A DNA stretch of 64,000 nucleotides from an uncultured Clostridia bacterium (GTDB lineage: Bacteria; Bacillota; Clostridia; Oscillospirales; Oscillospiraceae): contig CANSSG010000004.1 of the NCBI GenBank assembly GCA_947649615.1, positions 28,874 to 92,873 of the forward strand, given 5' to 3'. This document shows, one piece after another, positions 16,541 through 25,301 of this stretch. Numbering within the stretch: the first letter of the stretch is position 1; each line of letters begins with the position of its first letter. Below the pieces are notes generated by a model. That model saw only the letters and a program-made list of their open reading frames with translations, did no database searches and was not told the DNA's origin. A program made the position numbers and the translations under genes.

Positions 16541-17704
16541 ATGGAAATCACACAGGGCGTCCGTTTTGATACGCTGGGCCTGTCCCCAGAAATCATGCGG
16601 GCGCTGGAGAAAAAAAATTACCAGCTTTCAACGCCCATCCAGGCCGGGTGCATCCCTCCCATGCTGGACTGGCAGGACGTCACCGCGAAAGCCCCCACCG
16701 GCACTGGCAAAACCTTTGCCTTTGGCATCCCCATCATCGAGCACATTGACGGCGAAAACGACCAGGTGCAGGCCGTCATTTTAGCCCCTACCCGTGAGTT
16801 GGCCATGCAGATTACCGCTGAAATGCGGGACCTGGCCCAATTCAAGCCCGGCGTCCGCATGGTCTGCCTCTACGGCGGCCAGCCCATCGGGAAGCAAATC
16901 GACGCCCTCAAAAAGCGCCCTCAAATTGTCATTGCCACCCCCGGCCGTTTAGGCGACCATCTCAAGCGCCGCACCGTCCGCATCGACGCGGTTCAGACCG
17001 CCGTCCTGGATGAAGCGGACCGGATGTTGGACATGGGCTTCATCCATGACGTGACCCGTCTGCTGGACCAGATGAAGAACCGGAAAAACCTGGGGCTTTT
17101 CTCCGCCACCATCAGCCGCGAGGTCATGGACATCGCCTGGGTCTACCAGCGCGACGCGGTAGAGATCACGGTCCGCCCCGACGAGGAAAACAAGCCCGAC
17201 ATTCTCCAATACCGCCTTGAGACCACGCTGGACGGCAAAGTAGACGCCCTGGAAAAGATTATTACCCAGGAGCAGTATGACCGCGTGATGATTTTCTGCA
17301 ACACGAAAGGCAACACGGAGCGGGTCACGAAGCTTCTGCAAATGCGGGGCGTGGACGCCCAGTGCATCCACGGCGATATTCCCCAGGAAAAGCGGGAAAA
17401 GGTCATGGCCCGTTTCCGCCGCGGGGAGCTTCGGGTATTCGTCGCCACCGACGTAGCGGCCCGGGGCATTGACGTAGACGACGTCGAGGCGGTCTTCAAT
17501 TATGATGTCCCGGACGAGAACGAATACTACGTCCACCGCATAGGCCGGACGGGCCGTGCCAAGCGCCACGGCGCCGCCTATACGTTTGTCACCGACTATC
17601 CCGGCATGGTCCGGTTGAACGACATTGCCAAGCACACAAGAAACCAGATTCAGCCCGTAGCCTTCGGCCCTGACGGCAAGCTGGAACCCATGGAGGCAAA
17701 ATGA
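16541..17704 (+). CDS. DEAD-box ATP-dependent RNA helicase, compact
   Basis: 387 residues from the ATG at 16541, chosen because AAGAGGAAC sits 7-9 bases upstream; the frame is open to a TTG 18 bases earlier. It is a minimal helicase core: Q-motif STPIQAGCIPP, Walker A APTGTGKT, PTREL, TPGR, DEAD in [29 protein letters not shown], with only a 25-residue tail. It is shorter than, and distinct from, the RhlE-like helicase at 11.7 kb. Probably acts in RNA remodelling or cold adaptation. Its stop overlaps the start of the binding-lipoprotein gene by four bases, an unusual coupling. Confidence 0.92.
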   Translation: MEITQGVRFDTLGLSPEIMRALEKKNYQLSTPIQAGCIPPMLDWQDVTAKAPTGTGKTFAFGIPIIEHIDGENDQVQAVILAPTRELAMQITAEMRDLAQFKPGVRMVCLYGGQPIGKQIDALKKRPQIVIATPGRLGDHLKRRTVRIDAVQTAVLDEADRMLDMGFIHDVTRLLDQMKNRKNLGLFSATISREVMDIAWVYQRDAVEITVRPDEENKPDILQYRLETTLDGKVDALEKIITQEQYDRVMIFCNTKGNTERVTKLLQMRGVDAQCIHGDIPQEKREKVMARFRRGELRVFVATDVAARGIDVDDVEAVFNYDVPDENEYYVHRIGRTGRAKRHGAAYTFVTDYPGMVRLNDIAKHTRNQIQPVAFGPDGKLEPMEAK

Positions 17705-19518
17705 AACCGCACATGTTAAAAAAGCAAACCGCCCTGTTGCTATTGCTGGCATTTCTGCTTCTCACCGCCTGCGGCGCCGGGCCGGAGGAACCAGAAACAC
17801 CTCCCCCCTCCCCTCCTCCCCAAGCGGACCGCCTGGCCGTCCGCTTAGGCGGGACCTCCGCCACCCTGGACCCCGCGTCCACCGTAGTTCCCGGCTGCGA
17901 GACTATTTTGTACCATCTTTACGAAAACCTTCTCCGCTGGGAAGACGGCGGAGACGGCTGGGCAGTCCTGGCCAACGGCCAGGCGGAAAGCTACACGATC
18001 GAAACCGACTACGCCGGCAACGCCACATACACCTTCAAGCTTCGCGAGGGCATCCGCTGGTCCGACGGCACAGCCGTAAAAGCGCAGGATTTTGTCTTTG
18101 CATGGCGGCGCTTAGCGGACCCGGCCAACGACCTGCCCCACCGTACACTGATGTCGGTTATTTCCGGCTACGCGGAGGTTCAGGAGACCGGCGACACCAC
18201 GCTTCTGGCAGTCACCGCGCCGGACAGCAAGACGCTTACCGTAGCCCTAAACGGCAGTCCCGCCCATTTTTTGGAGACGGTCTGCGCCGGCGCATACACC
18301 ATGCCTTTGCGTGAAAATTCCCCTTCTTACGCCATTCCGTCGGTAACCAACGGCGCATACACCCTCGCCAGCCGCAAGCAGGGCGAGATAACGCTGGCCC
18401 GCAGTGAAACCTACTACGCCCCCGCGCCGAAGGGTCCGGAATCCATCCAATTCATCGCGTCCCAAGGCGCGGAAGCCGACGCCGCCGCGCTGGCCGCCGG
18501 AGAGGCCGCCCTGATTTCCGTCCTCCCCGCCGAAACCCTGCAAGCGTTGTCCGGCAGCGGCGTCTGGACGCCGGACCCTGTGACTGCCACCTGCGGCGTC
18601 CTGCTCAACTGTAAGACGCCCCCCTTTGACAACGCCAATGTGCGCCTGGCCTTCCATCTGTCCATCGACCACCAGGCGGTTGCAGACGGCTTAGGCGACC
18701 TGACTATCCGGCCCGCACCGGGCATCGTCCCCTACGGCGTATCCGATTTCAGCCAACGCCCTCCGGCGGAGGAGCCTATAGAAGACAACACCCTCCCCGA
18801 CCCCATGCTTCAGCAGCCGGAGGCCATCGTTCCAGACCCCACCTGCTGGGACTTCCGCACCCACAGCCAAACCCTGGTCACTGCGGAGCACACCCACGAC
18901 CATGAGAGCGACTGCAACTACGCCAAGGCCCTGATGGCCCAGGCGGGCTATCCCAACGGCGCAGGCTTCCCCGCTGTAGAGTACCTGTACCTCAGCGGCA
19001 GTGCGGAAGGACGGACGCTGGCGGCGCTTCTGGCGGCGCAGTGGAAGGAATGCCTTGGCGTCTCCATTACCCTCCGGGCCGTGGGCGAAGAGGAATATCA
19101 AGCAGCCTTCATCCCCGTCCTTCCCGAGGAGGGCGAGGAAGGCGAGGATGCCGGAACCGAGGCTGAGCCGGAACCCACCGCCCCCTTCCAGATGGCGGCA
19201 ATGGAATTCGCGCCCGCTTACAGCGACGCCGGCCTGCTGTTGGAGAACTGGCACAGCGGCGCGGAGGAAAATGTATCCGGATATGCCAGCCCCGCCTTCG
19301 ACATCCTGCTGGACGCCGCAAAGGCCGCTGTCTCTCCGGATGCCAGGGATGCCTATCTTCACGACGCAGAAGCCATTCTCCTGGAAGATTCCCCCGTAAT
19401 CCCCGTGTTCTGCCGGGGCAGCGGATTCCAGCTTGCCAGCGGCCTTACCGGCCTGTACCGCGCGCCGGACGGCGTGTTCTTCCTTTACAACGTCCAGGCG
19501 GCGGCGCAGGAAGGATAG
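17701..19518 (+). CDS. family 5 (oligopeptide/nickel type) extracellular solute-binding lipoprotein, orphan
   Basis: 605 residues. A lipoprotein signal peptide ends in LLTACG (lipobox LTAC), followed by a Pro-rich linker and the SBP family 5 fold (YENLLRW, FKLREGIRWSDGTAVKAQDFVFAWRRLADP near 95-145, and VRLAFHLSIDHQAV). Such proteins bind peptides, nickel complexes or other solutes for an ABC importer, but no permease or ATPase genes are adjacent. Two insertions stand out: a His/Asp-rich TAEHTHDHESDCN near residue 400 and an acidic EEGEEGEDAGTEAEPEP near 475, which may bind metal. The ATG overlaps the helicase stop (ATGA). Function of binding domain sure, ligand unknown. Confidence 0.85.
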   Translation: MKPHMLKKQTALLLLLAFLLLTACGAGPEEPETPPPSPPPQADRLAVRLGGTSATLDPASTVVPGCETILYHLYENLLRWEDGGDGWAVLANGQAESYTIETDYAGNATYTFKLREGIRWSDGTAVKAQDFVFAWRRLADPANDLPHRTLMSVISGYAEVQETGDTTLLAVTAPDSKTLTVALNGSPAHFLETVCAGAYTMPLRENSPSYAIPSVTNGAYTLASRKQGEITLARSETYYAPAPKGPESIQFIASQGAEADAAALAAGEAALISVLPAETLQALSGSGVWTPDPVTATCGVLLNCKTPPFDNANVRLAFHLSIDHQAVADGLGDLTIRPAPGIVPYGVSDFSQRPPAEEPIEDNTLPDPMLQQPEAIVPDPTCWDFRTHSQTLVTAEHTHDHESDCNYAKALMAQAGYPNGAGFPAVEYLYLSGSAEGRTLAALLAAQWKECLGVSITLRAVGEEEYQAAFIPVLPEEGEEGEDAGTEAEPEPTAPFQMAAMEFAPAYSDAGLLLENWHSGAEENVSGYASPAFDILLDAAKAAVSPDARDAYLHDAEAILLEDSPVIPVFCRGSGFQLASGLTGLYRAPDGVFFLYNVQAAAQEG

Positions 19519-19577
19519 CCCGGCTCTGATTGTTGCATGTGCAACTGCAAAGCGCCCCTTTTTACGATATGCTGATA

Positions 19578-19595
19578 TCGTGAACAATTTAACAA
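19578..19595 (+). promoter_or_regulatory. possible Rex-type redox operator upstream of cooS
   Basis: Read on the minus strand this 18-mer is TTGTTAAATTGTTCACGA, which matches the Rex consensus TTGTTAA-N4-TTAACAA in the left half exactly and in five of seven positions on the right. It lies 45 bases before the cooS ATG. No clear -35/-10 pair was resolved in 19519-19640. Suggestive only. Confidence 0.35.
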
Positions 19596-19640
19596 ACCAT
19601 CCCATATCCCCAGAAACATTCATGGAGGAGGAAACATCCT

Positions 19641-21530
19641 ATGAACACCTGTACCGACTGCCTAAACCGCAATACCTGCGCCAGCGCGGATAAGCCCATG
19701 GAAAGCTATATCCGCTCCCTGCCCCTGGAGACCGCCCACCACCGGGTCGCCACCCAGGAAACCAAGTGCGGCTTCGGCCTGCAAGGCGTGTGCTGCCGCC
19801 TGTGCGCCAACGGACCCTGCCGCATTACCCCCAGCGCCCCCCGGGGCATCTGCGGCGCCAGCGCCGACACCATCGTGGCCCGGAATTTCCTCCGGGCGGT
19901 AGCCGCCGGTTCCGGCTGCTATATCCATGTGGTGGAAAATACGGCCCGCCAGCTGAAAAACACAGGCCTGCACAAGGATAAAATCCGCAGCGAGAAGGCC
20001 CTCAACCATCTGGCGGACCTGCTGGGCGTCACCGGAACGGACAAGTACGACCTGTGCGTCAAGGTGGCAGACGCGGTGCTGGCAGACCTGTACCGCCCCG
20101 AGTATGAGGGCATGGATCTGGTGGAAAAGCTGGCCTACGCCCCCCGGGTGAAGAAGTGGAAGGAACTGGGCATCATGCCCGGCGGCGCCAAGGGCGAGGT
20201 GTTCAACAACATCGTCAAATCCTCCACCAACCTCAGCTCCGACCCGGTGGAGATGCTGGTTTCCTGCCTGCGCCTGGGTATTTCTACGGGACTGTACGGC
20301 TTGCAGCTTACGAACCTGCTCAATGACGTGGTGCTGGGCGACCCCGTTATCCGCCCCGCCCCGGTGGGCATGAATGTCATCAACCCCGATTACATCAACA
20401 TCCTGATTACCGGCCACCAGCACTCCCTGTTTACCTATATCCAGGACCGCCTTCTGGACGAGGACGTGGTGGCAAAGGCGAAGGCCGCCGGGGCCAAGGG
20501 CTTTAAGCTGGTGGGCTGCACCTGCGTGGGCCAGGATCTCCAGCTTCGCGGCGAGCATTATACCGAAATCTTCGACGGCCACGCCGGCAACAACTACATC
20601 TCTGAGGCGGTGCTGTCCTGCGGCGCTATCGACGCGGTGCTCAGCGAGTTCAACTGCACCCTCCCTGGCATTGAGACAATCTGCGACGAATTGAAAATCA
20701 AGCAAATCTGCCTGGACGTGGTGGCGAAGAAGGCTAACGCCGAGTACATCCCCTTCCACTACGAGACCCGTCAGGCCGACGGCGACCGGATCATCGACGC
20801 GGTCATCGACGCCTACAAGGCCCGCCGGGGCAATGTACCCATGAACCTGTTCCCGGATCACGGCAACAAAAATACCCTCACCGGCATCAGCGAGGGCAGC
20901 CTGAAGGCCTTCCTGGGCGGAAGCTGGAAGCCGCTTATCGACCTGATCGTGGCCGGGAAAATCAAGGGCCTGGCCGGTGTGGTGGGCTGCTCCAGCGTGG
21001 CCTACGGCCATGACACCCTCACCGCCGAGCTGACTAAAGAACTGATTGCCAAGGATATCCTGGTCCTCACCGCCGGGTGTTCCTCCGGCGGACTGGAAAA
21101 TATCGGCCTCATGACCCCCGAAGCCGCCGAACTGGCCGGGCCGAACTTGAAAGCCGTGTGCAAGGAACTGGGGATTCCTCCGGTTCTGAACTTCGGACCC
21201 TGTCTCGCCATCGGACGGTTGGAAATCGTGGCGACCGAAATCGCCGGGGAACTGGGCGTAGACCTGCCCCAGCTTCCCTTAGTCCTCTCCGCCGCCCAAT
21301 GGCTGGAGGAGCAGGCGTTGGCCGACGGCGCTTTCGCCCTGGCCCTGGGCCTGCCCCTGCATCTGGGTGTGCCGCCCTTCATCACCGGCAGCAAGCTGGT
21401 CACCAAGATTTTGACCGAAGATATGGTTGGCCTTACCGGCGGCAAGGTCATCGTGGACCCCGACGGCAAGAGCGCCGCCAACCAGTTGGAAGCCATCATT
21501 GAGGAGAAGCGCAAGGCCCTCAATATTTAA
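19641..21530 (+). CDS. cooS: anaerobic Ni-Fe carbon monoxide dehydrogenase catalytic subunit
   Basis: 629 residues, the usual CooS length. The N-terminus carries the B/D-cluster cysteines (KCGFGLQGVCCRLCANGPCRI, about 48-68). C-cluster ligand regions follow: His in LITGHQHSLFTY, Cys in VGCTCVGQD, EFNCTLPG, VVGCSSVAYGHDT, TAGCSSGGLEN and FGPCLAIGR. It oxidises CO to CO2 with reduction of ferredoxin, or the reverse, in the cytoplasm. First gene of a cooS-cooF-oxidoreductase set with a good GGAGGAAACATCCT site. No acsB/C/D or hydrogenase genes are in the window, so acetyl-CoA synthase coupling is not shown here. Confidence 0.96.
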   Translation: MNTCTDCLNRNTCASADKPMESYIRSLPLETAHHRVATQETKCGFGLQGVCCRLCANGPCRITPSAPRGICGASADTIVARNFLRAVAAGSGCYIHVVENTARQLKNTGLHKDKIRSEKALNHLADLLGVTGTDKYDLCVKVADAVLADLYRPEYEGMDLVEKLAYAPRVKKWKELGIMPGGAKGEVFNNIVKSSTNLSSDPVEMLVSCLRLGISTGLYGLQLTNLLNDVVLGDPVIRPAPVGMNVINPDYINILITGHQHSLFTYIQDRLLDEDVVAKAKAAGAKGFKLVGCTCVGQDLQLRGEHYTEIFDGHAGNNYISEAVLSCGAIDAVLSEFNCTLPGIETICDELKIKQICLDVVAKKANAEYIPFHYETRQADGDRIIDAVIDAYKARRGNVPMNLFPDHGNKNTLTGISEGSLKAFLGGSWKPLIDLIVAGKIKGLAGVVGCSSVAYGHDTLTAELTKELIAKDILVLTAGCSSGGLENIGLMTPEAAELAGPNLKAVCKELGIPPVLNFGPCLAIGRLEIVATEIAGELGVDLPQLPLVLSAAQWLEEQALADGAFALALGLPLHLGVPPFITGSKLVTKILTEDMVGLTGGKVIVDPDGKSAANQLEAIIEEKRKALNI

Positions 21531-21546
21531 GGGGAGGTGCGCGGAT

Positions 21547-22020
21547 ATGAAACGAATTTTTATTGACCCCGCCAAGTGCGATGGATGCAAAAACTGTACC
21601 TTGGCCTGCATGGCCGCCCACCAGGATATGACGCCCCGCAAGGGTGCGCTGGCGGAAATCCGGCAGGCGATGTATGCGCTCGACCTCACCGACCCCAACA
21701 CGCAGTCCCGCAACCGCATCATCACGGACGGCCAGGGTGGGTATAAGCCTATCTTCTGCCGCCACTGCGATATTCCCGACTGCGCAGGGGCCTGTATGAG
21801 CGGCGCGTTGGAGAAAAATATGGAAACCGGGCTGGTGACGTATCATTCCGACAAATGCGCGGCATGCTATATGTGCGTCATGAACTGCCGCTACGGCGTC
21901 CCGGCCATTTCCCCGGACCGGAAGCGGATGATCAAATGCGACTTCTGCGCCCACTTGGAGGAAGGCCCCGCCTGCGTAAGGGCCTGCCCCAAAAAGGCCA
22001 TCGAAGTAAGGGAGGTATGA
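21547..22020 (+). CDS. cooF: CooF-type polyferredoxin, four [4Fe-4S] motifs
   Basis: 157 residues from the ATG at 21547 (GGGGAGGTG site, 16 bases after cooS). Four cysteine clusters are visible: CDGCKNCTLAC, CRHCDIPDCAGAC, CAACYMCVMNC and CDFCAHLEEGPACVRAC, as in the CooF/HycB family. It carries electrons from CooS to a partner. The adjacent NAD-linked flavoprotein, starting 2 bases after the cooF stop, is the likely acceptor. Confidence 0.93.
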   Translation: MKRIFIDPAKCDGCKNCTLACMAAHQDMTPRKGALAEIRQAMYALDLTDPNTQSRNRIITDGQGGYKPIFCRHCDIPDCAGACMSGALEKNMETGLVTYHSDKCAACYMCVMNCRYGVPAISPDRKRMIKCDFCAHLEEGPACVRACPKKAIEVREV

Positions 22021-22022
22021 CC

Positions 22023-23252
22023 ATGGAACGGTTTGTGATTATCGGAGCAGGCGCGGCTGGCATTACCGCCGCCCAAACCCTCCGGGCGTTTCGTCCCAAT
22101 GATGTCGTTACCGTGATCTCCATTGATGATAAAATCCATTCCCGGTGTATGCTCCACAAATTCCTGGGCCATGAACGTACCGCTGAGGGCATCAATTTCG
22201 TGGGAGCGGACTTTTTTGAGAAAAACGATATCTACCATATCCCCTGCCAGACGGTTACCAAAATCGACACCGCTGGGAAGCTGGTTTACTACGGCGAGGG
22301 GTACAACACGCCCTATGACAAGCTGCTCATCGCTACCGGCTCCGGGTTCTTTATTCCGCCGATCCCCCACTTCCGGGAAGCGCCGAATGTGTTCGGCTTC
22401 CGGGACCTCAGTGATGCGCTGAAAATTGACGATGCCTTTGCCAAGGGCAAACGGGTGTTTATCGTCGGCTCCGGACTGGTGGGGCTGGACGCGGCTTCCG
22501 CCCTGTGCCAGCGGGGCGCGGAAATTACGATTGCCGAGATGGCGCCCAGGGTTATGCCGCTGCAAACGGACGACTATGCCGCTTCCGTTTACCAGAAGGT
22601 GTTCGAAGACCACGGATGCCGGTTCCTGCTGGGCATCGGGGCTGCGGACGCGGTGGTGGACGGCGGGGGGAATATCACCGAGGTGATCCTCTCTACCGGG
22701 GAGCATGTACCCTGTGACTTCATCATTATGGCGGCGGGCGTCCGGCCTAGAATCCAAATCGCCCTGGACAGCGGCATTGCCGCCGAGCGGGCGATTACTG
22801 TGGACGATCACCTGCGGACCTCCGCGCCGGACGTGTACGCGGCGGGAGACTGCACCGGGCTTTCCGGCGTGTGGCCTGACGCGATGGCCCAGGGTAAGGC
22901 GGCGGCGGAAAATATGGCGGGAATTGACACCGTGTATGAGAAGCCGTACCCCTTCAAGAATACCAGCAACTTCTTTGGCGTGACGATGCTCAGCGTGGGC
23001 CGGATGGACTTGACTGAGGGGGCGGACGTGATCGTCCATAAGACGCCTAAGGAGTATAAAAAGGCGGTTATTACCAATGGCAAGCTGACCGGATACCTGT
23101 CCTTGGGAGATATCTCGAACCATGGGCTGTATCTGCATCTCATTAAAAATGGGATTGATGTCAGCGATAAAAAGGATCAGATTTTCCGTCTGACTTTCGC
23201 GGATTTCTATGGGATCAACGAGAAAAACGGGGAGTTTGTTTATACGGTTTGA
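22023..23252 (+). CDS. FAD/NAD(P)-dependent oxidoreductase of the cooS-cooF cluster
   Basis: 409 residues from the ATG at 22023; cooF ends at 22020. A class III pyridine nucleotide oxidoreductase: FAD motif FVIIGAGAAGITAAQTL (4-20), LLIATGS, NAD motif VFIVGSGLVGLDAASAL (about 141-157) and DVYAAGDCTGL. The redox CxxxxC disulfide of class I enzymes and a C-terminal dimerisation disulfide are absent. In this gene order (cooS-cooF-FNOR) it is thought to act as ferredoxin:NAD(P)+ oxidoreductase, allowing CO oxidation to make NADH without a hydrogenase. Last gene before a strong bidirectional terminator. Confidence 0.88.
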   Translation: MERFVIIGAGAAGITAAQTLRAFRPNDVVTVISIDDKIHSRCMLHKFLGHERTAEGINFVGADFFEKNDIYHIPCQTVTKIDTAGKLVYYGEGYNTPYDKLLIATGSGFFIPPIPHFREAPNVFGFRDLSDALKIDDAFAKGKRVFIVGSGLVGLDAASALCQRGAEITIAEMAPRVMPLQTDDYAASVYQKVFEDHGCRFLLGIGAADAVVDGGGNITEVILSTGEHVPCDFIIMAAGVRPRIQIALDSGIAAERAITVDDHLRTSAPDVYAAGDCTGLSGVWPDAMAQGKAAAENMAGIDTVYEKPYPFKNTSNFFGVTMLSVGRMDLTEGADVIVHKTPKEYKKAVITNGKLTGYLSLGDISNHGLYLHLIKNGIDVSDKKDQIFRLTFADFYGINEKNGEFVYTV

Positions 23253-23264
23253 CCTCTCTTGATG

Positions 23265-23302
23265 GCGCAAGGCCCGGACAAAAGTCCGGGCCTTGCGCTT
23301 TT
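23265..23302. terminator. bidirectional terminator between coo cluster and ABC operon
   Basis: Perfect 15-bp stem GCGCAAGGCCCGGAC (23265-23279) and GTCCGGGCCTTGCGC (23284-23298), AAAA loop, with TTTT on the plus side. It separates two converging operons. Confidence 0.85.
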
Positions 23303-23942
23303 ATAGGTTCACCTGGCTCAATCGTTTGGCGGACAGCCTATATGCTGAGAACCAGGTGATTGCGTAAACTGCTATGCCTGCCAGGAGAAGGGGGATTTGG
23401 CGCGTTAGGGACGCGGCGTCTATGCCGTCCAGCCAGCCCAGGCCGGGGATATGGACCAGGGCTTCCATGGCGATGATGCCTAAAACGGCGGGGATCATGG
23501 CGATGATAAAGGCTGTGCCAGCTTTATAGGCGGTTTTGAAAAATTGGGGGAAAAATACGATGTTGAATACGCCGAATATCATGAGGCCTATGCCGTAAAA
23601 GGCGAGGTTGGCTTCTATGCCTACCGGGTTGCCGCCCGCTAAATAGCGCGTCCGGAGAAAGGCGAAGGGCAGGGATATGGCCAATTCCGCGAGTTGGGCA
23701 AAGGCGGCCAGCAGGAGTTTGGCCTTGACTACGCCGCGCTTGGGGATGGGAAGCAGCGCCGTGAAGTAAATATCCCGTGTCTCGCGACCGTACATCATGG
23801 TTTGGAATATGCCCAGCATGCCAAAAAAGAATACGACGCCGTAGGGATATGCCGGAATCAGTACCAGCGCACCCATGAACAGGAAGACGTACAGCGATGG
23901 ATGGGCTGCCAGGCGAAGCTCCTTATACAGCAAATTATACAT
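23301..23942 (-). CDS. ABC-2-type transporter permease
   Basis: 213 residues with six hydrophobic segments (for example LYVFLFMGALVLIPAYPYGVVFFFGMLGIFQ and the C-terminal LLLAGIAVYAITWFSAY). It overlaps the ATPase gene by 8 bases, so the two are coupled. Together they form an ABC-2 exporter; small ABC-2 permeases of this kind next to an XRE/AbrB regulator often handle antimicrobial peptides or unknown substrates, and the substrate cannot be read here. Confidence 0.82.
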   Translation of the reverse strand: MYNLLYKELRLAAHPSLYVFLFMGALVLIPAYPYGVVFFFGMLGIFQTMMYGRETRDIYFTALLPIPKRGVVKAKLLLAAFAQLAELAISLPFAFLRTRYLAGGNPVGIEANLAFYGIGLMIFGVFNIVFFPQFFKTAYKAGTAFIIAMIPAVLGIIAMEALVHIPGLGWLDGIDAASLTRQIPLLLAGIAVYAITWFSAYRLSAKRLSQVNL

Positions 23943-24681
23943 GGTACTCCCTCCTCTCCGTGCGGATCATGATATCCTCCAGGGTCAGCGGGGCAGTGTC
24001 CTCCGGAGTGCGGAGGTGCTGGAAGGATTGCAGAAATTGGGATTTTTCCGCGCTGGCAAGGACGTCCCCTTCTTTGATATAGGTGATGCTGCTGGCGCAC
24101 TTCTCTAAGTCCGATGTGATATGGGTGGAGTACAGGATGCTGCGCGTCCCGTCCGCCACCAGGGCGCGGAACAGGGCCAGCAGCTCGTCCCGGCTGACCG
24201 GGTCCAGGCCGCTGGTGGGTTCGTCAAATAAAAACAGCTCCGCATGGTGGGACAGGGCCAGGGCGATCAGGTACTTGACCCGCATGCCAGAGGAAAGCTC
24301 CGCCACCTTTTTAGCGGGGTCCAGGCCGAATTCCTCGTGATAGCGGCGGCAGGCTGTCTCGTCCCAGTCTTCGTAAAAACGGCGGGCCGTCTCTGTGATG
24401 GCGGAAAGGCGCTGGTTCCGGTAGAAGTCGATGCCGCCCAGGACTACGCCCAGCTTTTGCTTACAGGCCGCTTCCTGGGCGGGGAAAGGCTGGCCGAGGA
24501 TTTCGATGGTTCCGGCGTCGGGAGACACCAGATTCAATATGGATTTTAATGTCGTGGTCTTGCCTGCGCCGTTTTTGCCAATCAGGCCCATGATGCAGCC
24601 GCGCTCTAAAGTGAAGGATACGTTGTCCAAGGTGAAACGGGGATAGTGCTTGGTCAGGTTTTCTACGCGCAGGGCGTTCAT
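23935..24681 (-). CDS. ABC transporter ATP-binding protein
   Basis: 248 residues. Walker A IGKNGAGKTTT (about 34-44), Q-loop near GVVLGG, signature LSSGMR (a Ser in place of the usual second Gly), Walker B ELFLFDEPTSGLDP and the switch His in STHITSD. Partner ATPase of the permease (8-base overlap). Its start overlaps the stop of the regulator gene by 4 bases, so all three are co-translated. Confidence 0.9.
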   Translation of the reverse strand: MNALRVENLTKHYPRFTLDNVSFTLERGCIMGLIGKNGAGKTTTLKSILNLVSPDAGTIEILGQPFPAQEAACKQKLGVVLGGIDFYRNQRLSAITETARRFYEDWDETACRRYHEEFGLDPAKKVAELSSGMRVKYLIALALSHHAELFLFDEPTSGLDPVSRDELLALFRALVADGTRSILYSTHITSDLEKCASSITYIKEGDVLASAEKSQFLQSFQHLRTPEDTAPLTLEDIMIRTERREYHV

Positions 24682-25145
24682 TCCGTCTCCTCCCCTCCGG
24701 CAGCGTCCTCTTGGATCTGGGTGGCCAGCTCCAGCAGGCTGGTGAAATATTGGGCGGGAACCAGGGCGATGCCCGCGGTGCCGGGGTTGGTGTCCCCCAG
24801 GACGACCAGCGTGTCGCCTCGGTTCAGGTGGAACAGCTCGCGGGCGCGCTTGGGAATGACGAACTGCCCCCGGTCCCCTAGCTGGACTACGCCAAAGACG
24901 TGCTTCCCTCGGGGCGGCGGCGGAATGCTGCCGTGCTTCTGCTGAAAATGCAGCAGGTCGTCTAAGGATACGCCGTACAGCTCCGCCAGGGCGTCGCAGT
25001 GGAGGATGTCAGGGGTGGTCTCGCCGGATTCCCACTTGGCCAGGGCTTGGCGGGTCACGCCAGCCGCTTCGGCGGCTTTTTCCTGGCTCAGGCCGCTGGC
25101 GCGGCGGAGGGAGAAAAGGTTCTTCGCAAGATTGGTCGGTTCCAT
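24678..25145 (-). CDS. XRE helix-turn-helix / AbrB-SpoVT fusion regulator of the ABC exporter
   Basis: 155 residues. Residues about 7-65 are an XRE HTH (GLSQEKAAEAAGVTRQALAKWESG). A short Pro-rich linker is followed at about 85-140 by a SpoVT/AbrB swapped-hairpin domain (GDRGQFVIPKRARELFHLNRGDTLVVLGD). Two DNA-binding folds in one small protein would give a dimer contacting DNA twice. First gene of the operon with the ATPase and permease, behind its own promoter, so it probably controls them and itself. Ligand unknown. Confidence 0.85.
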   Translation of the reverse strand: MEPTNLAKNLFSLRRASGLSQEKAAEAAGVTRQALAKWESGETTPDILHCDALAELYGVSLDDLLHFQQKHGSIPPPPRGKHVFGVVQLGDRGQFVIPKRARELFHLNRGDTLVVLGDTNPGTAGIALVPAQYFTSLLELATQIQEDAAGGEETE

Positions 25146-25179
25146 GGATGCCGCTTCCTTTCTGATTTTTCATACCCCC

Positions 25180-25207
25180 ATTATACCAGTATTCTCAGTG
25201 TTTACAA
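25180..25207 (-). promoter_or_regulatory. promoter of the XRE-AbrB/ABC operon
   Basis: Minus strand TTGTAA (25202-25207), 16-base spacer, TATAAT (25180-25185), followed by an AAAGGAAG ribosome site before the ATG. Confidence 0.7.
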
Positions 25208-25253
25208 CCAATGGAACGTGACATTTTTGGTTAGGTTTTGTTGCGGCAAAAAC

Positions 25254-25294
25254 GGGGACAGCCCCGGCGCGTGGTATGCGCCGGGGCTGTCCCC
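25254..25294 (-). terminator. terminator of the polC transcript
   Basis: Perfect 17-bp stem GGGGACAGCCCCGGCGC/GCGCCGGGGCTGTCCCC with a 7-base loop. Read on the minus strand it is followed by GTTTTTG. It lies 8 bases beyond the polC stop. Confidence 0.88.
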
Positions 25295-25301
25295 CCACCC
25301 C

